Assembly: GCF_041296385.1 (NCBI RefSeq)
Contig: NC_091013.1
Span: 69,533,563 to 69,597,562 of the forward strand
DNA from: Aphelocoma coerulescens
Lineage: Eukaryota > Chordata > Aves > Passeriformes > Corvidae
Reading direction: 5' to 3'
DNA length: 64,000 nucleotides
The notes beneath the pieces are model-generated. The model was not told the origin of the DNA. It was given only the letters and a program-made list of their open reading frames with translations, and did no database searches. A program made the translations under genes and the position numbers. How positions within the stretch are numbered: the stretch's first letter is position 1; the number at the start of each line of letters is the position of its first letter. Shown here one piece after another: positions 39,401 to 50,865 of this stretch.

Positions 39401-42400
39401 TAAGTTACTATCTGAAGAAAGGTAATCTGACTGCCTTTCATAGCAGCCTGCAAGCTCTGCAATCTGCATAGAGAGGGGCATTTGTCATCATTAGCTGAGC
39501 AGTGACAGCTGGCACCTAGGGTGTCCCAGATTTAAGAAGTGGCAAAGGCACTCTTTTGCCTTAAGTTGCCATCAAGTATAGCAGGTTTCATAAGGAGCAA
39601 TATTTTCTTCTTGTTATAGAGCATGAAATAACAGCAGTGAATGCATCTGTATTTTTTTCAGCATGGAGAAATGGTTGATATACAATTAGCAGTTGCCTTT
39701 AGACAACAAGACACCAGGTTTATTCTATGAGCAAATATCCAATTCATGTCACTTGAAAATAACTACAATTGTCTTAAGATTAGGGCAGTATATTTTCCTT
39801 GTGAGATATTTCAGACTGATGGATTTGTATATTTTATTTATGGACATGACAAATTGTGAATAAAACACAGTTTTTAACTAGAGGTATAGTACTGTCACTC
39901 CAAGCTAGGAGTGCCTAATTGCTTAAAACAGACAGGTTATTAGATATAGGGGAAAAAGTAGTCCTACACTGGCATACAATCTAATGCAGTACATTAATGC
40001 TCTGAAAGAATACCAGATGCAGCACTATTTTAATAGCAGCTCTAGAAACTTAAAGTACATTTTCATAGTGTATTTAATAGCTAAATTTGATGCTGTATTT
40101 TTTTTTCAAAACAGTTCCATGGAATTTTGCAAATGTATTCATATTTAAGTGTGTATTTAATAAGTGGAATGAGTAGAAATCCATGAAAAAAGTTGTTTTC
40201 ATACCACCATCAATAATTCAATCTATGAAAGACTGAATAAATAGTTATAAACATTAAGAGACCCTGACTTGGTTGCTTTTACAAAAACAAAATACAATAC
40301 TAAAAATTGATATACCTTGACATGAAACAAACAAACAAAAAAACTCAGTAAAACAACCAACCAACACGAACCAAACAGAATTTAGAAAAGCAAATACAAA
40401 AAACCCCTCATTTCTCCACAGTCTCTCAAGTTTGGAAACATAATCCATAATGCTTGATTTTGCATTATTATGTAAAATAGTTTTTCACAAATAAAACTAA
40501 TTTTTGTGTTAATGTAAAATCTATGCAAATACATGCAGTCATTTATCAGGGAAGCTGACAAGCATTCCATATTGGAGAGGGAAAATGAAACTGCCTCAAG
40601 AATAGAGGCAATTAATTATTTCTGTATTTTCTCTTCCTCTGTCTTGAGGCACAGAAGTTATCCATCCAGTTAAAACAGCAAATGAAATAAAGAGATTTTT
40701 TTTTTATTTAAACACATATGGCTTTTGCCTGCAATACTGATCACCACAAGGTCTACAGATGCCCGTGGCTAAATTGTACACTGGCAGATGCACACAAGGG
40801 AAAACTGTGTTAATGCAGCGTGGTGAACAAAACAAATGAAGAACTGAATTTGGGGGCTGGGGTAGAGGGTGAGGGAGAGAGGACTTTTTTTTACCATGTT
40901 GAGATACAGTTTGCCTACAAAGGGTGGATTAGATTAGCCATAGATTTAGCCTAAAAAGTTTCTTCTCCTCCATTATGTCAAAAATCTGAATAGTATATAT
41001 AGAACAAAACATCCATGTAGATCCATGCAGTTTTCTAATGTACAGATTATAAATAATGGGCTTGCCAAGATAAATGGTTATATTATTTCATCTTTACAAT
41101 TAAGGATTAATAATACATAATGAATGTACTCACAGAATATAATGAGAAAACTGTTGTCCAACATACTTGCTGTCATTTTTTACCTATTTAAAGAAGCAAT
41201 GTCTTGAAGAGTAGGGAAAAATGGCAAGCATTATGGCACAACCTAGCATATGCCATATTCTCATCTGTGCTTCAGAGGGCTAGTAAGAATTCCACACTTA
41301 ATAATTGTTCCTTTTGATAAGGTTATTAAAAAAAAAAAAAAAAAGAAGTGAAAATTGAAGCCAGTTTATTCCTGGAAATAATTTGCAGGAGAAGACAAAA
41401 AGTAGAAATGGTAAAATATTTACTGAAAATAAGACAGAACCATGTTGATCACAGTAACTTCTTTCTTAGTAGGCCTGTACACACTGTATAAACCCATTAA
41501 AATCCATATTGACCTTAAAAAAAAGTAAACCCCCCCCCAATTTTTCCCATGGAAGTTTCCTTTAATTTAAAAAAATAAATATTTTGTATCAACTAAAACA
41601 GTAAATAAAGAAGATTCATAAATGTGAAGTAATAAAGATATCTCCTTTTCCTCATCTAAAACTAAGGAGTCTTAAGAGACACCATTGTCACCATCCTAAC
41701 AGATACCCTGTAATTTTTTATCTTCTTTTCAATGGCATTAATGTATTTTAAATAATAACATGTCCAAAAGGCAAAATCTATTTCAACTATCAAGAAAAAT
41801 TGATAGTAATATTCCTTTCAGATAAAGCTATTTCCACAAGCTAATATTTCTCTTTCAACAATTTGATTGGATATTTATGAAATTACATGATTACATGCTA
41901 TTTCTATAGCCTTTCTCATTTCAGGGACACCAGCCCTATGCCACAAAGGATCCACTTCTTTATATTCTGTCCTAGAGCTGGCCTAAAAACTGGTAGGAAA
42001 AAGCAGAAAGGACAGTAGGTGATGTAGGTTAAATTTTTGAATTCAAGAGGACAACTGGAGTGATTTGCTGCTCTTAATAAGAGACTCAAATTTCCCCTAG
42101 ATAAAATATTGTGTTCTACAATGACAATGTTCCACCAGTTTAAAAAAAAAAAAAGTTCGGAGTGGTTGTGTGAAAATATTTTAAAGGCCAAAAGATCTAA
42201 GTATCTTGTTTTTCCTGAACAGATTTCACCTCTTCCTCCTTAAATAAGGTTGTTAATATGTTTATATTACAGTTATAGTTAGGATACTTTTAGGAACAAT
42301 AAGTGTTCTTAGCGAGTAGGTTGTTTATATTTAATACTGCTAAAAGACTCTGTAGCTTTAGGGATTTTAGAAATAGTCCTGAATATGTGAAAGTAGATGA

Positions 42401-45400
42401 AAAAATATAGTTTTAATGGGGATTCTGAAAGCATAATCCTTCATTTGTTTTTCTGAATAACCTTACCTTCCTCATAAGCATTTTAGAGTGGACTGGGGGG
42501 GTATTTTTGTGAGAGGACAAAACAGCAATGTCCTTTCTCAAGAAGCTATTTTAACGTTATGGCTAAAGCACAATGAAAAAATAGGGAAGTGCTGCTTGAC
42601 AGAAGTGTATATATTTGAGCCAAAAATGTATTTCCTCACCATTGCGTGCATTTGATATGTTAGATATTTTAGAGGCTCACTGTATTTCATCCTCTTCAAA
42701 TGTTAACCTCCAAGTGTTACCTTGTTTTGGCCCTGATTCTGCCCATGATGTCACGGGTGCTTTTAGGCTCACAGTGAAGTGCATGGGCAGTTATTTGCAG
42801 GAACAGGGCCTTCATAAGGTTCAATGAAACGTATTAATCACTTACGACCAACTCACTCAACTCCTTCCTTCACCGTTATTTGGAAAGAAAATATTGGAGA
42901 GCTATACACTACATTAAAAATAGAAGTCTGCATTGAAATATGTTAGGTATGTCCTTTCATAGCTAAATCAAGATGAAATGAGTTACACAGGTAGTTTAAC
43001 ATACTCATGTAATTGTAAAGACAGGACAAAAGTTTCATTTTGAATTGGAGAGACATATGATGCCCAAAGTATTGGCATCATGCAAATCAGCAATAAACAC
43101 ATAGTATGACCAAATGTATACAAAAAATGGTGCTTACTTATAACTTCATATTGGCCAGTGCTCAAAGGTGTTAAACAATGTCTTCTGCTAATTTCAGTAT
43201 CTTCAGCAGCTACCGATGAGATGACGTAGTTTAGTTTGCTAGTCAGTATGAAACCAGGTTACAGAAAAGCACCACTCACAAAAATATGTTCAAGACATAC
43301 CACCCTCCCATTCTGACTGGGCTAATAAGATGTTGGGTTACTCCTAAGACATAGCATATTGTGTGATGCCATAATTTATATAATGATGCATTTCAAATGC
43401 TCCCCCACTTCAATTTCAACTTACATTTTCTAACACTCTAGTCCTCTCTCATATTCCAGGGCTAAAGTCACCGAGAGGAAAGATTAGTTTAGACATGAAT
43501 TCTTCAGAAGCTGCTCATCCAACACATACAGCTTTATTTTCAAGGGCAACATTCAATATTTTCAGTCATTTAATCATATACAGCAATAGAGAGTAATGAG
43601 AGTTCTGCAGTTTTGGATGACCCACTACAGATGTAGTAGATTAAAAGGTGCTAATCCCCACTGATTCCACAGTCCTCTAGCAGTTCAGCAAAAAAAGAAC
43701 ATTCTCCAAGCTAGAGGTCTTTAAAAAAGAAAAAAAAAACAAACAAACCAAAACCCCAATGTTGGACTGCTTAAATAAAATGTTGTACTATAAGGAATGT
43801 CTGGATTTGGAGAAGCTGATGGATAAGTGAACCAAATGAATAATTCAATGCTTTTTTTTCCTGCTTACATGTTTCTGCAGTTCTAGCCAAAATCACAGTT
43901 CTGCAAGCTCCATGTTTACTTTTGAGACATAATATCTTAGAGAAAACAAATCAGTTACTGCTTTTTCCCTAACAGATTGCAGATTAGAGGAATTTAAAGC
44001 ATTAACAGTTCATCCGTAAGACCTAGGATGACCAAGTCCAACAGTAATGGAAACTCTCTTCATGTTTTCCTTTAATTTTTAATAGGAAGCAAATACACAC
44101 ATGTTAAGTTTAACACTAATGAATGCTAATTGTGTACTGCAAAAATTGCAAACATTATAGCAGCTTACATTTAAACTTTTCAGTTGTTCCTAAATTTGAA
44201 AGTGGAGGCAAGAAGTAAACTACAAAATTAGAATACAGAAAATTGAAGGTACCAGCAACTTCCATCACAAAAAAAAGATGCTGCCTATTTTATATAATGT
44301 GACACATATAGCAAGCCCAGCTCAAATATCTGTCTTTAGTTTCCCTACTTGAAAAAAAAAAAAAAAAGTGAATTTATTGTTGCTGGCAGGATGATATGGA
44401 TGAAATAACCAGGAAGAATTGAGGGGGGGGAAGGGGAGAAAGAGGAGCCAAGAAATCAGATACATTCAATGAGCCTTCAAACTCACTTCAGCAGTAGGAA
44501 TAAATAATTTAATCAACTCAGATTCATTTTTTTTCTTCCTACCTCCCTAGTGCAATTGGCAGGTATTAAAAAATAAAACTTTAAAATTCATGAGCAGTTG
44601 TGTGTGGAAGAACAATCACTATATAATAAGAAATATAAAGTGATATCCATGCAAGCCCTTTGTGTAGATATGCATCTGCATGCGCATTTTAACCCACACT
44701 TTTCACATATAAAAAGAAATTATTGGTTAAATTTATATGTATGGCAACTTTTTGCTTTTTTTTTTCAAATTGCAATTTGGGGATGTGGGCGAGTACAAAG
44801 ATTTTCAACACCATTTGGCTTTTTGGCTAACATGAGCACTACATGACAAGGTAATGTAGTTTGAAAGATTTGAAATAGTAAGCAGTGCTCAACAAATACT
44901 GTTATAGTACCCCCTAATTAGGGGAAATATCTGGAAAACAGCAATTTGGTAAAAGTTACCAATATCATATGGTACCACTATCATGACAAATGATCAATCA
45001 TCATTTTAATGAGGGGACTTTAATCCAGATTTTCCAAAACAACTCAATACTCAATAAACCCAGTAGAAATAAAATTCATTGCTGAGAAGGTGTTCCTTTT
45101 CTAGTTTATAAAGGACACATTAATAACTACAGAGAAAAATTAACTGCAGTAAGTGCTCACAAGCTTCAAAAAATATCTATATCTTTATATCATATATAGT
45201 CATCTAGATAATAATTTTCGACATCTAAACCAAACTGACTTCTTGTCATGTTAAACAATTGGGTCACTTCAACAGTCACATTTCAGTGGTGTCTGCGATG
45301 CCTAAATACACCATTTTTGAAACTATTAAATGTTTGGTGTGTGAAAGGAAATTATGAAGTTAATAGCAACCTTCAGTGTTAAATATCACCCAGCCAAGGC

Positions 45401-45569
45401 TAAATCTAGTATTTCTCATAGCCACCGAGATACAATAAATAAGTATAGCCTGCATTACTTGAAATCATAGCCTAATCTTAGCATTACACATTGAAAACTC
45501 CGATTTAGTATATTAAGACGTAATTTTTGTTTAAATTAATTTTGCCACATTCTGAATGTTACAACTTCT
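36500..45569 (-). other. NBEA: Large NBEA intron, middle: AT-rich, no gene seen
   Basis: Unique AT-rich sequence with short homopolymers (A16 near 41330, A15 near 44355, C9 near 41530), a 16-bp tandem duplication at 36584-36615 (14 of 16 identical), and short CAAA-type tracts near 40325 and 43738. No exon, RNA gene or clear transposon was found. Confidence 0.65.
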
Positions 45570-46960
45570 GACAGCTTAAAGGTACGACCTTTCCACTTTT
45601 GCCTTTAGCAACTGGAATTGCCAAGACGAAACGCACGGGGCAAAAAGAAGCAAAACGTGGCCCGGAACATCCCCATCGCTAACGTGCAGCTCTGAGGCTC
45701 CTGCAACGCTGGAAGTTGAGGGTTGCCCCCACCGCAGGAAAGGGCTGTTCCCTCGGCGGGAAAGGGAGGAAGGGACAACCTTTTGTCCGCCCGCTGTAAC
45801 TTTCGGTTTTATCCGGCGCTGGTCTGTGACCCTGTGAGAAAGGGGCTCATTGACATTTCCATCCCAAAGAAGCCGCCTCCGACGCGGCAGCGCCGGCGGT
45901 TTCGCGCCGGACGGCCCCGGGACCAGCGGCCGCCGCCGGCCGGGGCGGGAACCGGGGCCGGGATTGGGGCCGCCGTGGGCCTTCCCCCGCACCAGTCGGT
46001 CCCCGGGACCGGCCCGCTGGAGTTGGTCCCAACTTGACCGCTTTTCCTTCCTGGGCACAGCCCAGCCGTGCCCTGCTGCGGCCAACACCACCCCGTGTCT
46101 GAGGACACCGCGCGACCGCCATGGCCCGCGGCCCCGAGGGGCGGGCTGGGCCGTGCCGGGCCCCATCCTGGGGCAGCGGGGCGGGATGAGCAGGGCCGGA
46201 GAGGTGCCTCCCCCTCCCCGCCCGCCGTCGGGGCCGGTGGCGGTGCCGCCAAGCCGGCTCTGGGTGCGCCGGCCCCCGCGGAAGGGGGAAGAGGGCCGGC
46301 CTCCGCCCCCGCCGCGGCCCCGCCGCCGAGCAGGTTACCCGCGCACCCAGGGGCGGCCGCCGGTAGGAGCGGCGGAGAGGCGCCCGCCTGTCCCCCCGGA
46401 GCCAGCCCGAGCCCCTGGAAGTGCCTGCTCCGGGAAGGCTGGGACAGCCGGCTCCCAGAGCCCGCAGCGCCGCGGCCGCGCACGCCACCGCCCCGCGGGG
46501 GAGGAGAGAGGGAGGGCGGGAGAGAGGCGGCAGCCCCGGGCCCGGAGTAGGGACGGCGGCAGCGGCCGGTGGCTGCGCTCCTCGGCGGCGGCTCGGCAGG
46601 CACCAGGACCGGGCGCTCTGTGCCGCTGCCGCCGCCGCCGGACCCGCCGCGGCCGGGGGGAGGCACGCTTGTCCCGCCCGGCCCCTGGCCGGGAAACTAA
46701 CCGGAGGAGGGAGAAAACCCGGGAGGAAACTGCCTCCTCTCCGCCCTAAACAGCCAGAAAGCGGTCGCCCTTCTCCCGGCGACCAAGGGCTGCGGCCGAG
46801 AAGAGGTAAGCTGCTTCGGGACGACCTGTCACCTGCAGTTTTTCAGCGACAGCCCCAGCCCTGCTCAACTCATGGGCAGGAAAGCATTTCGGTCGGCTTC
46901 CTGCTCGAGAGCGGCACGGGAACACCCATGTAACCGCTAGACTGAGGGAGCCAAGCGCAC
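45570..46960. promoter_or_regulatory. CpG island about 2-3.3 kb upstream of the MAB21L1 CDS, probable promoter
   Basis: An abrupt change from AT-rich intron to very GC-rich DNA dense in CpG, with many CCGCCC, GGGGCGG and CGCGG motifs and no TATA box. Such islands mark vertebrate promoters. The sequence contains a strong plus-strand splice donor, GAG|GTAAGC, with GT at 46806-46807. A plus-strand transcript from here could therefore splice to MAB21L1. On the minus strand the island could drive a short NBEA transcript. All long open frames here are proline, arginine and alanine composition artefacts. Confidence 0.7.
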
Positions 46961-47160
46961 AGTCACAAATTCTCCGCTATGTGCAATAAAGTTGGTCGCG
47001 TTCATACGCTGAATAAATGTCGTGAAATGTTCTTTGTGGTATGACTTCTCCTCAGCCACGGATATGCCCGTGACAGTTACCTTAGGAAAAGGTAATCGGT
47101 CATTAGTCTAAAGATTCCAAGCGATCGAAAGCTTTTCTGGTTTAGGTTTTGTTTTTGTTT

Positions 47161-47187
47161 TGGTTTTTTTTTTTTTTTTTTTTTTTT
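47161..47187. repeat. Poly-T tract
   Basis: A run of about 25 T between the CpG island and MAB21L1, preceded by a TTTTG-rich segment. It is a simple homopolymer. Confidence 0.9.
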
Positions 47188-47229
47188 CTTAAATATATAT
47201 GTGTATGTATATAAAATTTAGGGCTGTCT

Positions 47230-48220
47230 TAAACTGAAGCTCAGTAAATGCTGTGGAGCAGAAGAGTTTACCACTCCAGCTTATTTGCAAATAAAGGTCC
47301 CGATTACCAACACTTAAAGTACCGATGGCGAAATTTGCTAATTACACATCACACAGGCGAAACCCCAAACTGTCAGACAAGCAAGCCAGCATGTTTGCAG
47401 TCGCTAGCGTGCCTCCCGTGTGCACATTTACTAAGCGCAGCTTGCTAGCACGGCTCGCTATACGATAAATCCTCCAGGTTTGAAATTAATAGGTACTTGT
47501 AGTGCGTCTCGAAAAGCAGCCGAACATCCACTCCTCACAACATATCGGAGTGCAATACAGAATATAAAAACGAGGCTAAGAATTGGCAAAGGAGATTTAC
47601 CGTCTGTATCTGCTGCTTGATTTTTGGAAGGAACGTGAAAAAGACCTGACAGATATGTTTAGCGATTGATTCTCCCTTCATAAGGTACAAATAAAAAAAG
47701 CAAGGCAGAGACAATGCCGAAATGCATTAAACCTCAAAATCGATTAGAGCCCGTCAGAAGATCCTTTAAAACAGTACAAATCGTGGACTTCTGAGCAATA
47801 TTTTATTCCAAAGAACACTAAATTTGCCGTGAATCCGCTGCCTTGTTCACTGGCCGGTTCACGAGAGAAAAAAAAATCCAAACCTACTTCTCGCTTGCAG
47901 TTACAGACAACTATCAGGAGGAAAAGGACAGCGTGATGTGACGCCAAGTGGGAGTAATGAATTTACGCCTGTGCTCCTGCCGGAGCGAGCCGGGTCTGTA
48001 GCTCCCCAGTTGATGGATGCCCATTAATACACCTGCATTCACGTCCCGGCCATGAGGAGGCACGCAGGGATTCAGTACGGAGCGGCACAGTTTTGCCAAG
48101 TCCTCTCGAAACGTCAATACCCTTCAAGTTACACCCAAAGGAGAGCGATTTCTCTTGATTCCCGAGTATACAGAGGAGCGGGGCGGGTTTTTAGCCGGTA
48201 ACCTTCTACCTTTCTATATG
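47230..48220 (+). promoter_or_regulatory. MAB21L1 upstream region, likely regulatory
   Basis: Unique non-coding sequence with more CpG than the distal intron, lying between the CpG island and the core promoter candidate. It contains TGACAG (near 47647), AGCGATTGATT (near 47662) and ATCGATTAGAG (near 47738), which are homeodomain/TALE-like cores. No coding or repeat signature is visible. The role is inferred from position and composition. Confidence 0.35.
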
Positions 48221-48274
48221 TGCCTGCGTGTGCGTGTGTGTGTGGCTGTGTATACATATCTATCTCCTAGAGAG

Positions 48275-48398
48275 GGATTAATTAGCCGGGTTTGAGCTGA
48301 AAGGGGCTGCAGTGACGAGCCCAGTGGCGATTGGCCGCCCGCCTGCCTGGCCCTGCCTTTATAATTTCCACACGAGTGCATCTGGGCTCTTATACAAA
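48275..48398 (+). promoter_or_regulatory. MAB21L1: Candidate proximal promoter of MAB21L1
   Basis: In order: a combined homeodomain site GGATTAATTAG (48275-48285), an inverted CCAAT box (ATTGG at 48330-48334), a TATA-like TTTATAAT (48358-48365) and a second TATA-like TTATACAAA (48390-48398). A start about 25-30 bases after the first TATA-like motif would fall near 48390 and give a leader of about 525 bases before the ATG. The exact start site is inferred. Confidence 0.45.
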
Positions 48399-48597
48399 CC
48401 AACAGCCAGCTTCTTCTGACATACACACACGGCACTTTTTTCCACCATCTGATTAACCGCCCTGCATACACACGGTGATTACTACGGGAAAACATAAATA
48501 AATACGAAGAGGTTTTATTATTTTGACTACTGGAACCCTCGCTGTGTCTCAGTGCAACTTTTGTTTTTTCTTGCTGCTGGGAAAGGTGCTGCTCTCG

Positions 48598-48627
48598 ATG
48601 CTTTCCTCTCACTCACGGACCCTTTAA
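48598..48627 (+). CDS. Upstream ORF of 9 codons in the MAB21L1 leader
   Basis: ATG at 48598 runs nine codons to TAA 48625-48627. Between 48390 and the MAB21L1 start it is the only ATG I find. If the leader begins near 48390, ribosomes would meet it first and could reinitiate at 48914. Production of a peptide is not shown. Confidence 0.3.
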   Translation: MLSSHSRTL

Positions 48628-48684
48628 AAAAAGGGGAAGGAAAAATATCGCCCCCTCCAGTCCCCCGCCCGCTCCCCCCTCCCT

Positions 48685-48704
48685 CCCCCCCCCCCCCCCC
48701 CCCC
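48685..48704. repeat. Run of 20 C in the MAB21L1 leader
   Basis: Twenty consecutive C follow a CCCTCCC-rich segment and precede CACACACA. The tract lies about 210 bases before the MAB21L1 ATG, within the predicted leader. Run length may be misassembled. Confidence 0.9.
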
Positions 48705-48913
48705 GCCACACACACTTCAAGACGGCTGATCTAAAAAAGCAGGAAGAGAGCATCTGAGGAGCAGCAGCCTCGGCGCATTTTGAAAAACATTTGTTATATT
48801 TCAGAGTGCGGCAGCCTGTTTCTCCTCTGAAGTTGGCTCCAGCCTTAGCAGCCGCATTGGATCCCACAGCCTATTGCGAGACTCCGGTATACAATCCGGA
48901 TCTCTGCCCCAAC

Positions 48914-49993
48914 ATGATCGCGGCCCAGGCCAAGCTGGTGTATCATTTGAATAAATACTACAATGAGAAATGCCAAGCCAGGAAAGCTGCCATCGCCAAA
49001 ACGATCCGAGAAGTCTGCAAAGTGGTGTCGGACGTGCTGAAGGAGGTGGAAGTGCAGGAGCCTCGCTTCATCAGTTCCTTGAACGAGATGGACAATCGCT
49101 ATGAGGGGCTGGAAGTCATCTCCCCCACGGAGTTTGAAGTCGTGCTGTATCTGAACCAAATGGGGGTTTTCAACTTCGTGGACGACGGCTCCTTGCCGGG
49201 CTGCGCTGTGTTAAAGTTAAGCGACGGGCGCAAGAGGAGCATGTCCCTCTGGGTGGAGTTCATCACGGCGTCTGGCTACCTCTCCGCTCGCAAAATCCGG
49301 TCCAGATTCCAGACTCTGGTGGCTCAAGCCGTGGATAAGTGCAGTTACAGAGACGTGGTAAAGATGGTGGCGGACACTAGCGAAGTGAAGCTGAGGATCA
49401 GGGATCGGTACGTCGTGCAGATCACTCCAGCGTTCAAGTGCACGGGGATCTGGCCGCGGAGTGCTGCACACTGGCCGCTTCCCCACATCCCCTGGCCGGG
49501 ACCCAACCGGGTGGCGGAGGTCAAGGCGGAAGGCTTCAACCTCTTGTCCAAGGAGTGCCACTCTCTGGCCGGCAAGCAGAGCTCGGCCGAGAGCGATGCC
49601 TGGGTGCTGCAGTTCGCGGAAGCTGAGAACAGACTGCAGATGGGCGGCTGCAGGAAGAAATGCCTCTCCATCCTCAAAACCTTACGGGACCGTCACCTGG
49701 AGCTGCCGGGCCAGCCCCTGAATAATTATCACATGAAGACTCTGGTTTCCTACGAATGCGAAAAGCATCCCCGCGAATCGGACTGGGACGAGTCGTGCCT
49801 GGGGGACCGGCTCAACGGGATTTTACTGCAGCTCATCTCGTGCCTCCAGTGCAGGAGGTGCCCGCACTACTTCTTGCCCAACTTAGACCTCTTTCAGGGC
49901 AAGCCTCACTCGGCCCTGGAAAACGCGGCCAAACAAACGTGGCGACTAGCTAGGGAAATACTTACCAACCCGAAAAGTTTGGAGAAACTTTAG
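48914..49993 (+). CDS. MAB21L1: MAB21L1, Mab-21-like protein 1, complete single-exon CDS
   Basis: The 359-residue protein reads without interruption from ATG 48914 to TAG 49991-49993 and has the length and N-terminus (MIAAQAK) of vertebrate MAB21L1. His11, Asn17 and Lys19 fit MAB21L1 rather than its paralogue MAB21L2, which I recall as Gln, Thr and Arg there. The family has a nucleotidyltransferase (cGAS-like) fold. Glu73 and Glu75, in the block after residue 66, sit where active relatives bind metal. MAB21L1 itself has no proven enzymatic activity and acts in eye, lens and neural development. Arg51, the counterpart of a residue altered in MAB21L2 eye disease, is intact. A Cys-rich stretch (CLQCRRCPHYF) lies at 310-320. 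The frame stays open upstream to about 48791 but contains no earlier ATG, so this start is secure; position -3 is A. It lies antisense in an NBEA intron. No damage is seen. Confidence 0.98.
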   Translation: MIAAQAKLVYHLNKYYNEKCQARKAAIAKTIREVCKVVSDVLKEVEVQEPRFISSLNEMDNRYEGLEVISPTEFEVVLYLNQMGVFNFVDDGSLPGCAVLKLSDGRKRSMSLWVEFITASGYLSARKIRSRFQTLVAQAVDKCSYRDVVKMVADTSEVKLRIRDRYVVQITPAFKCTGIWPRSAAHWPLPHIPWPGPNRVAEVKAEGFNLLSKECHSLAGKQSSAESDAWVLQFAEAENRLQMGGCRKKCLSILKTLRDRHLELPGQPLNNYHMKTLVSYECEKHPRESDWDESCLGDRLNGILLQLISCLQCRRCPHYFLPNLDLFQGKPHSALENAAKQTWRLAREILTNPKSLEKL

Positions 49994-50865
49994 AGGGTAA
50001 CTATAAAATCGGCCTGACCGATAAATCTGCTAATTTCCCGATGAAGTTTAAGATGCCTGTTTGAAAAGTCATATATTTCCACTTGACAATGCAAATAATA
50101 TTCTCTTTTAAAAAGGAATATAGCTTAGGCTCTCCACAAAGAAAAGCAAATGAGAACAGCAAGCATCATTCCTCTTCGTCACAGTTTTGCAGTTCCCCGT
50201 GGGGGGAAAAAAAAGAAAAAAAAAAAAAAAAAAAAGAAAAAAGGAAAAGGAAAGTGTGCTACCTGGAAAGGAAAATTGGCCGTAATTTGATTGTGACCAT
50301 TCTGCCTAAAAACGGTACCAACGGATTATAACAAAACCCGGTATTTTTATGTAAACCCTCTGTGAGTAAAAGCTATTTGGATATGCCACCTGAACAAACC
50401 CTAATGTACCTTTTGATTTGTATCAAATATTGTGATCTCACATTGTCTTTGAAATTGTGGATGTTGGTGTTTTGTGATTTGGTGAACAGAAGTTAAATTG
50501 CCATTTTGGATACTTCAAGGACATTTTCTGCTAAAAAGAAGATACCATTTAAAAAGGTAGATTTTATCACAGTACTTTTGTTAATTGTCTTTTGAAGTGT
50601 CTGAACTTAACAAGTTTACATTTTTCGTTTCATATATATTGCTTGTTCTATTTCTAACATTCCATAAATATACTTGAAATGTTATTTAAATATATTCAAA
50701 AGAAATTTGGATTCTGCTTATATAATAACGCTTGAATATTGGAATTATATATTTGAAAATGCACTTGAAATACACTGGATAATTACTTTTTGTGATTTAG
50801 ATTTTAATTTCTGTTGCTGATTTATTTAATTACAAGCTAATAAATGAAGTAAAATGCATATGGGT
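49994..50865 (+). other. MAB21L1: MAB21L1 3' UTR
   Basis: Directly after TAG comes AT-rich sequence with an A-rich tract (50207-50245) and T-rich segments. It ends near an AATAAA signal at 50839-50844. A cleavage site 10-25 bases later gives a 3' UTR of about 870 bases. The exact end is inferred. Confidence 0.6.
50839..50844 (+). terminator. MAB21L1: Polyadenylation signal AATAAA for MAB21L1
   Basis: Canonical AATAAA about 850 bases after the stop codon on the coding strand; it is the first one I find downstream. Another candidate, AATAAA, lies near 51281. Confidence 0.6.

Noticed and set aside
42700..42830. Segment with GGCCCTGATTCTGCCCATGATG resembling an old amniote repeat
   Set aside because: The match is short and from memory only; too weak to list as a repeat.
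45576..46933. Several long overlapping frames (up to 299 codons) in the CpG island on both strands
   Set aside because: Proline, arginine, alanine and glycine-rich translations in several frames at once are a GC-composition artefact. No known domain was seen.
48791..48913. N-terminal extension of MAB21L1
   Set aside because: The frame is open but has no ATG before 48914, and the family N-terminus is MIAAQAK.
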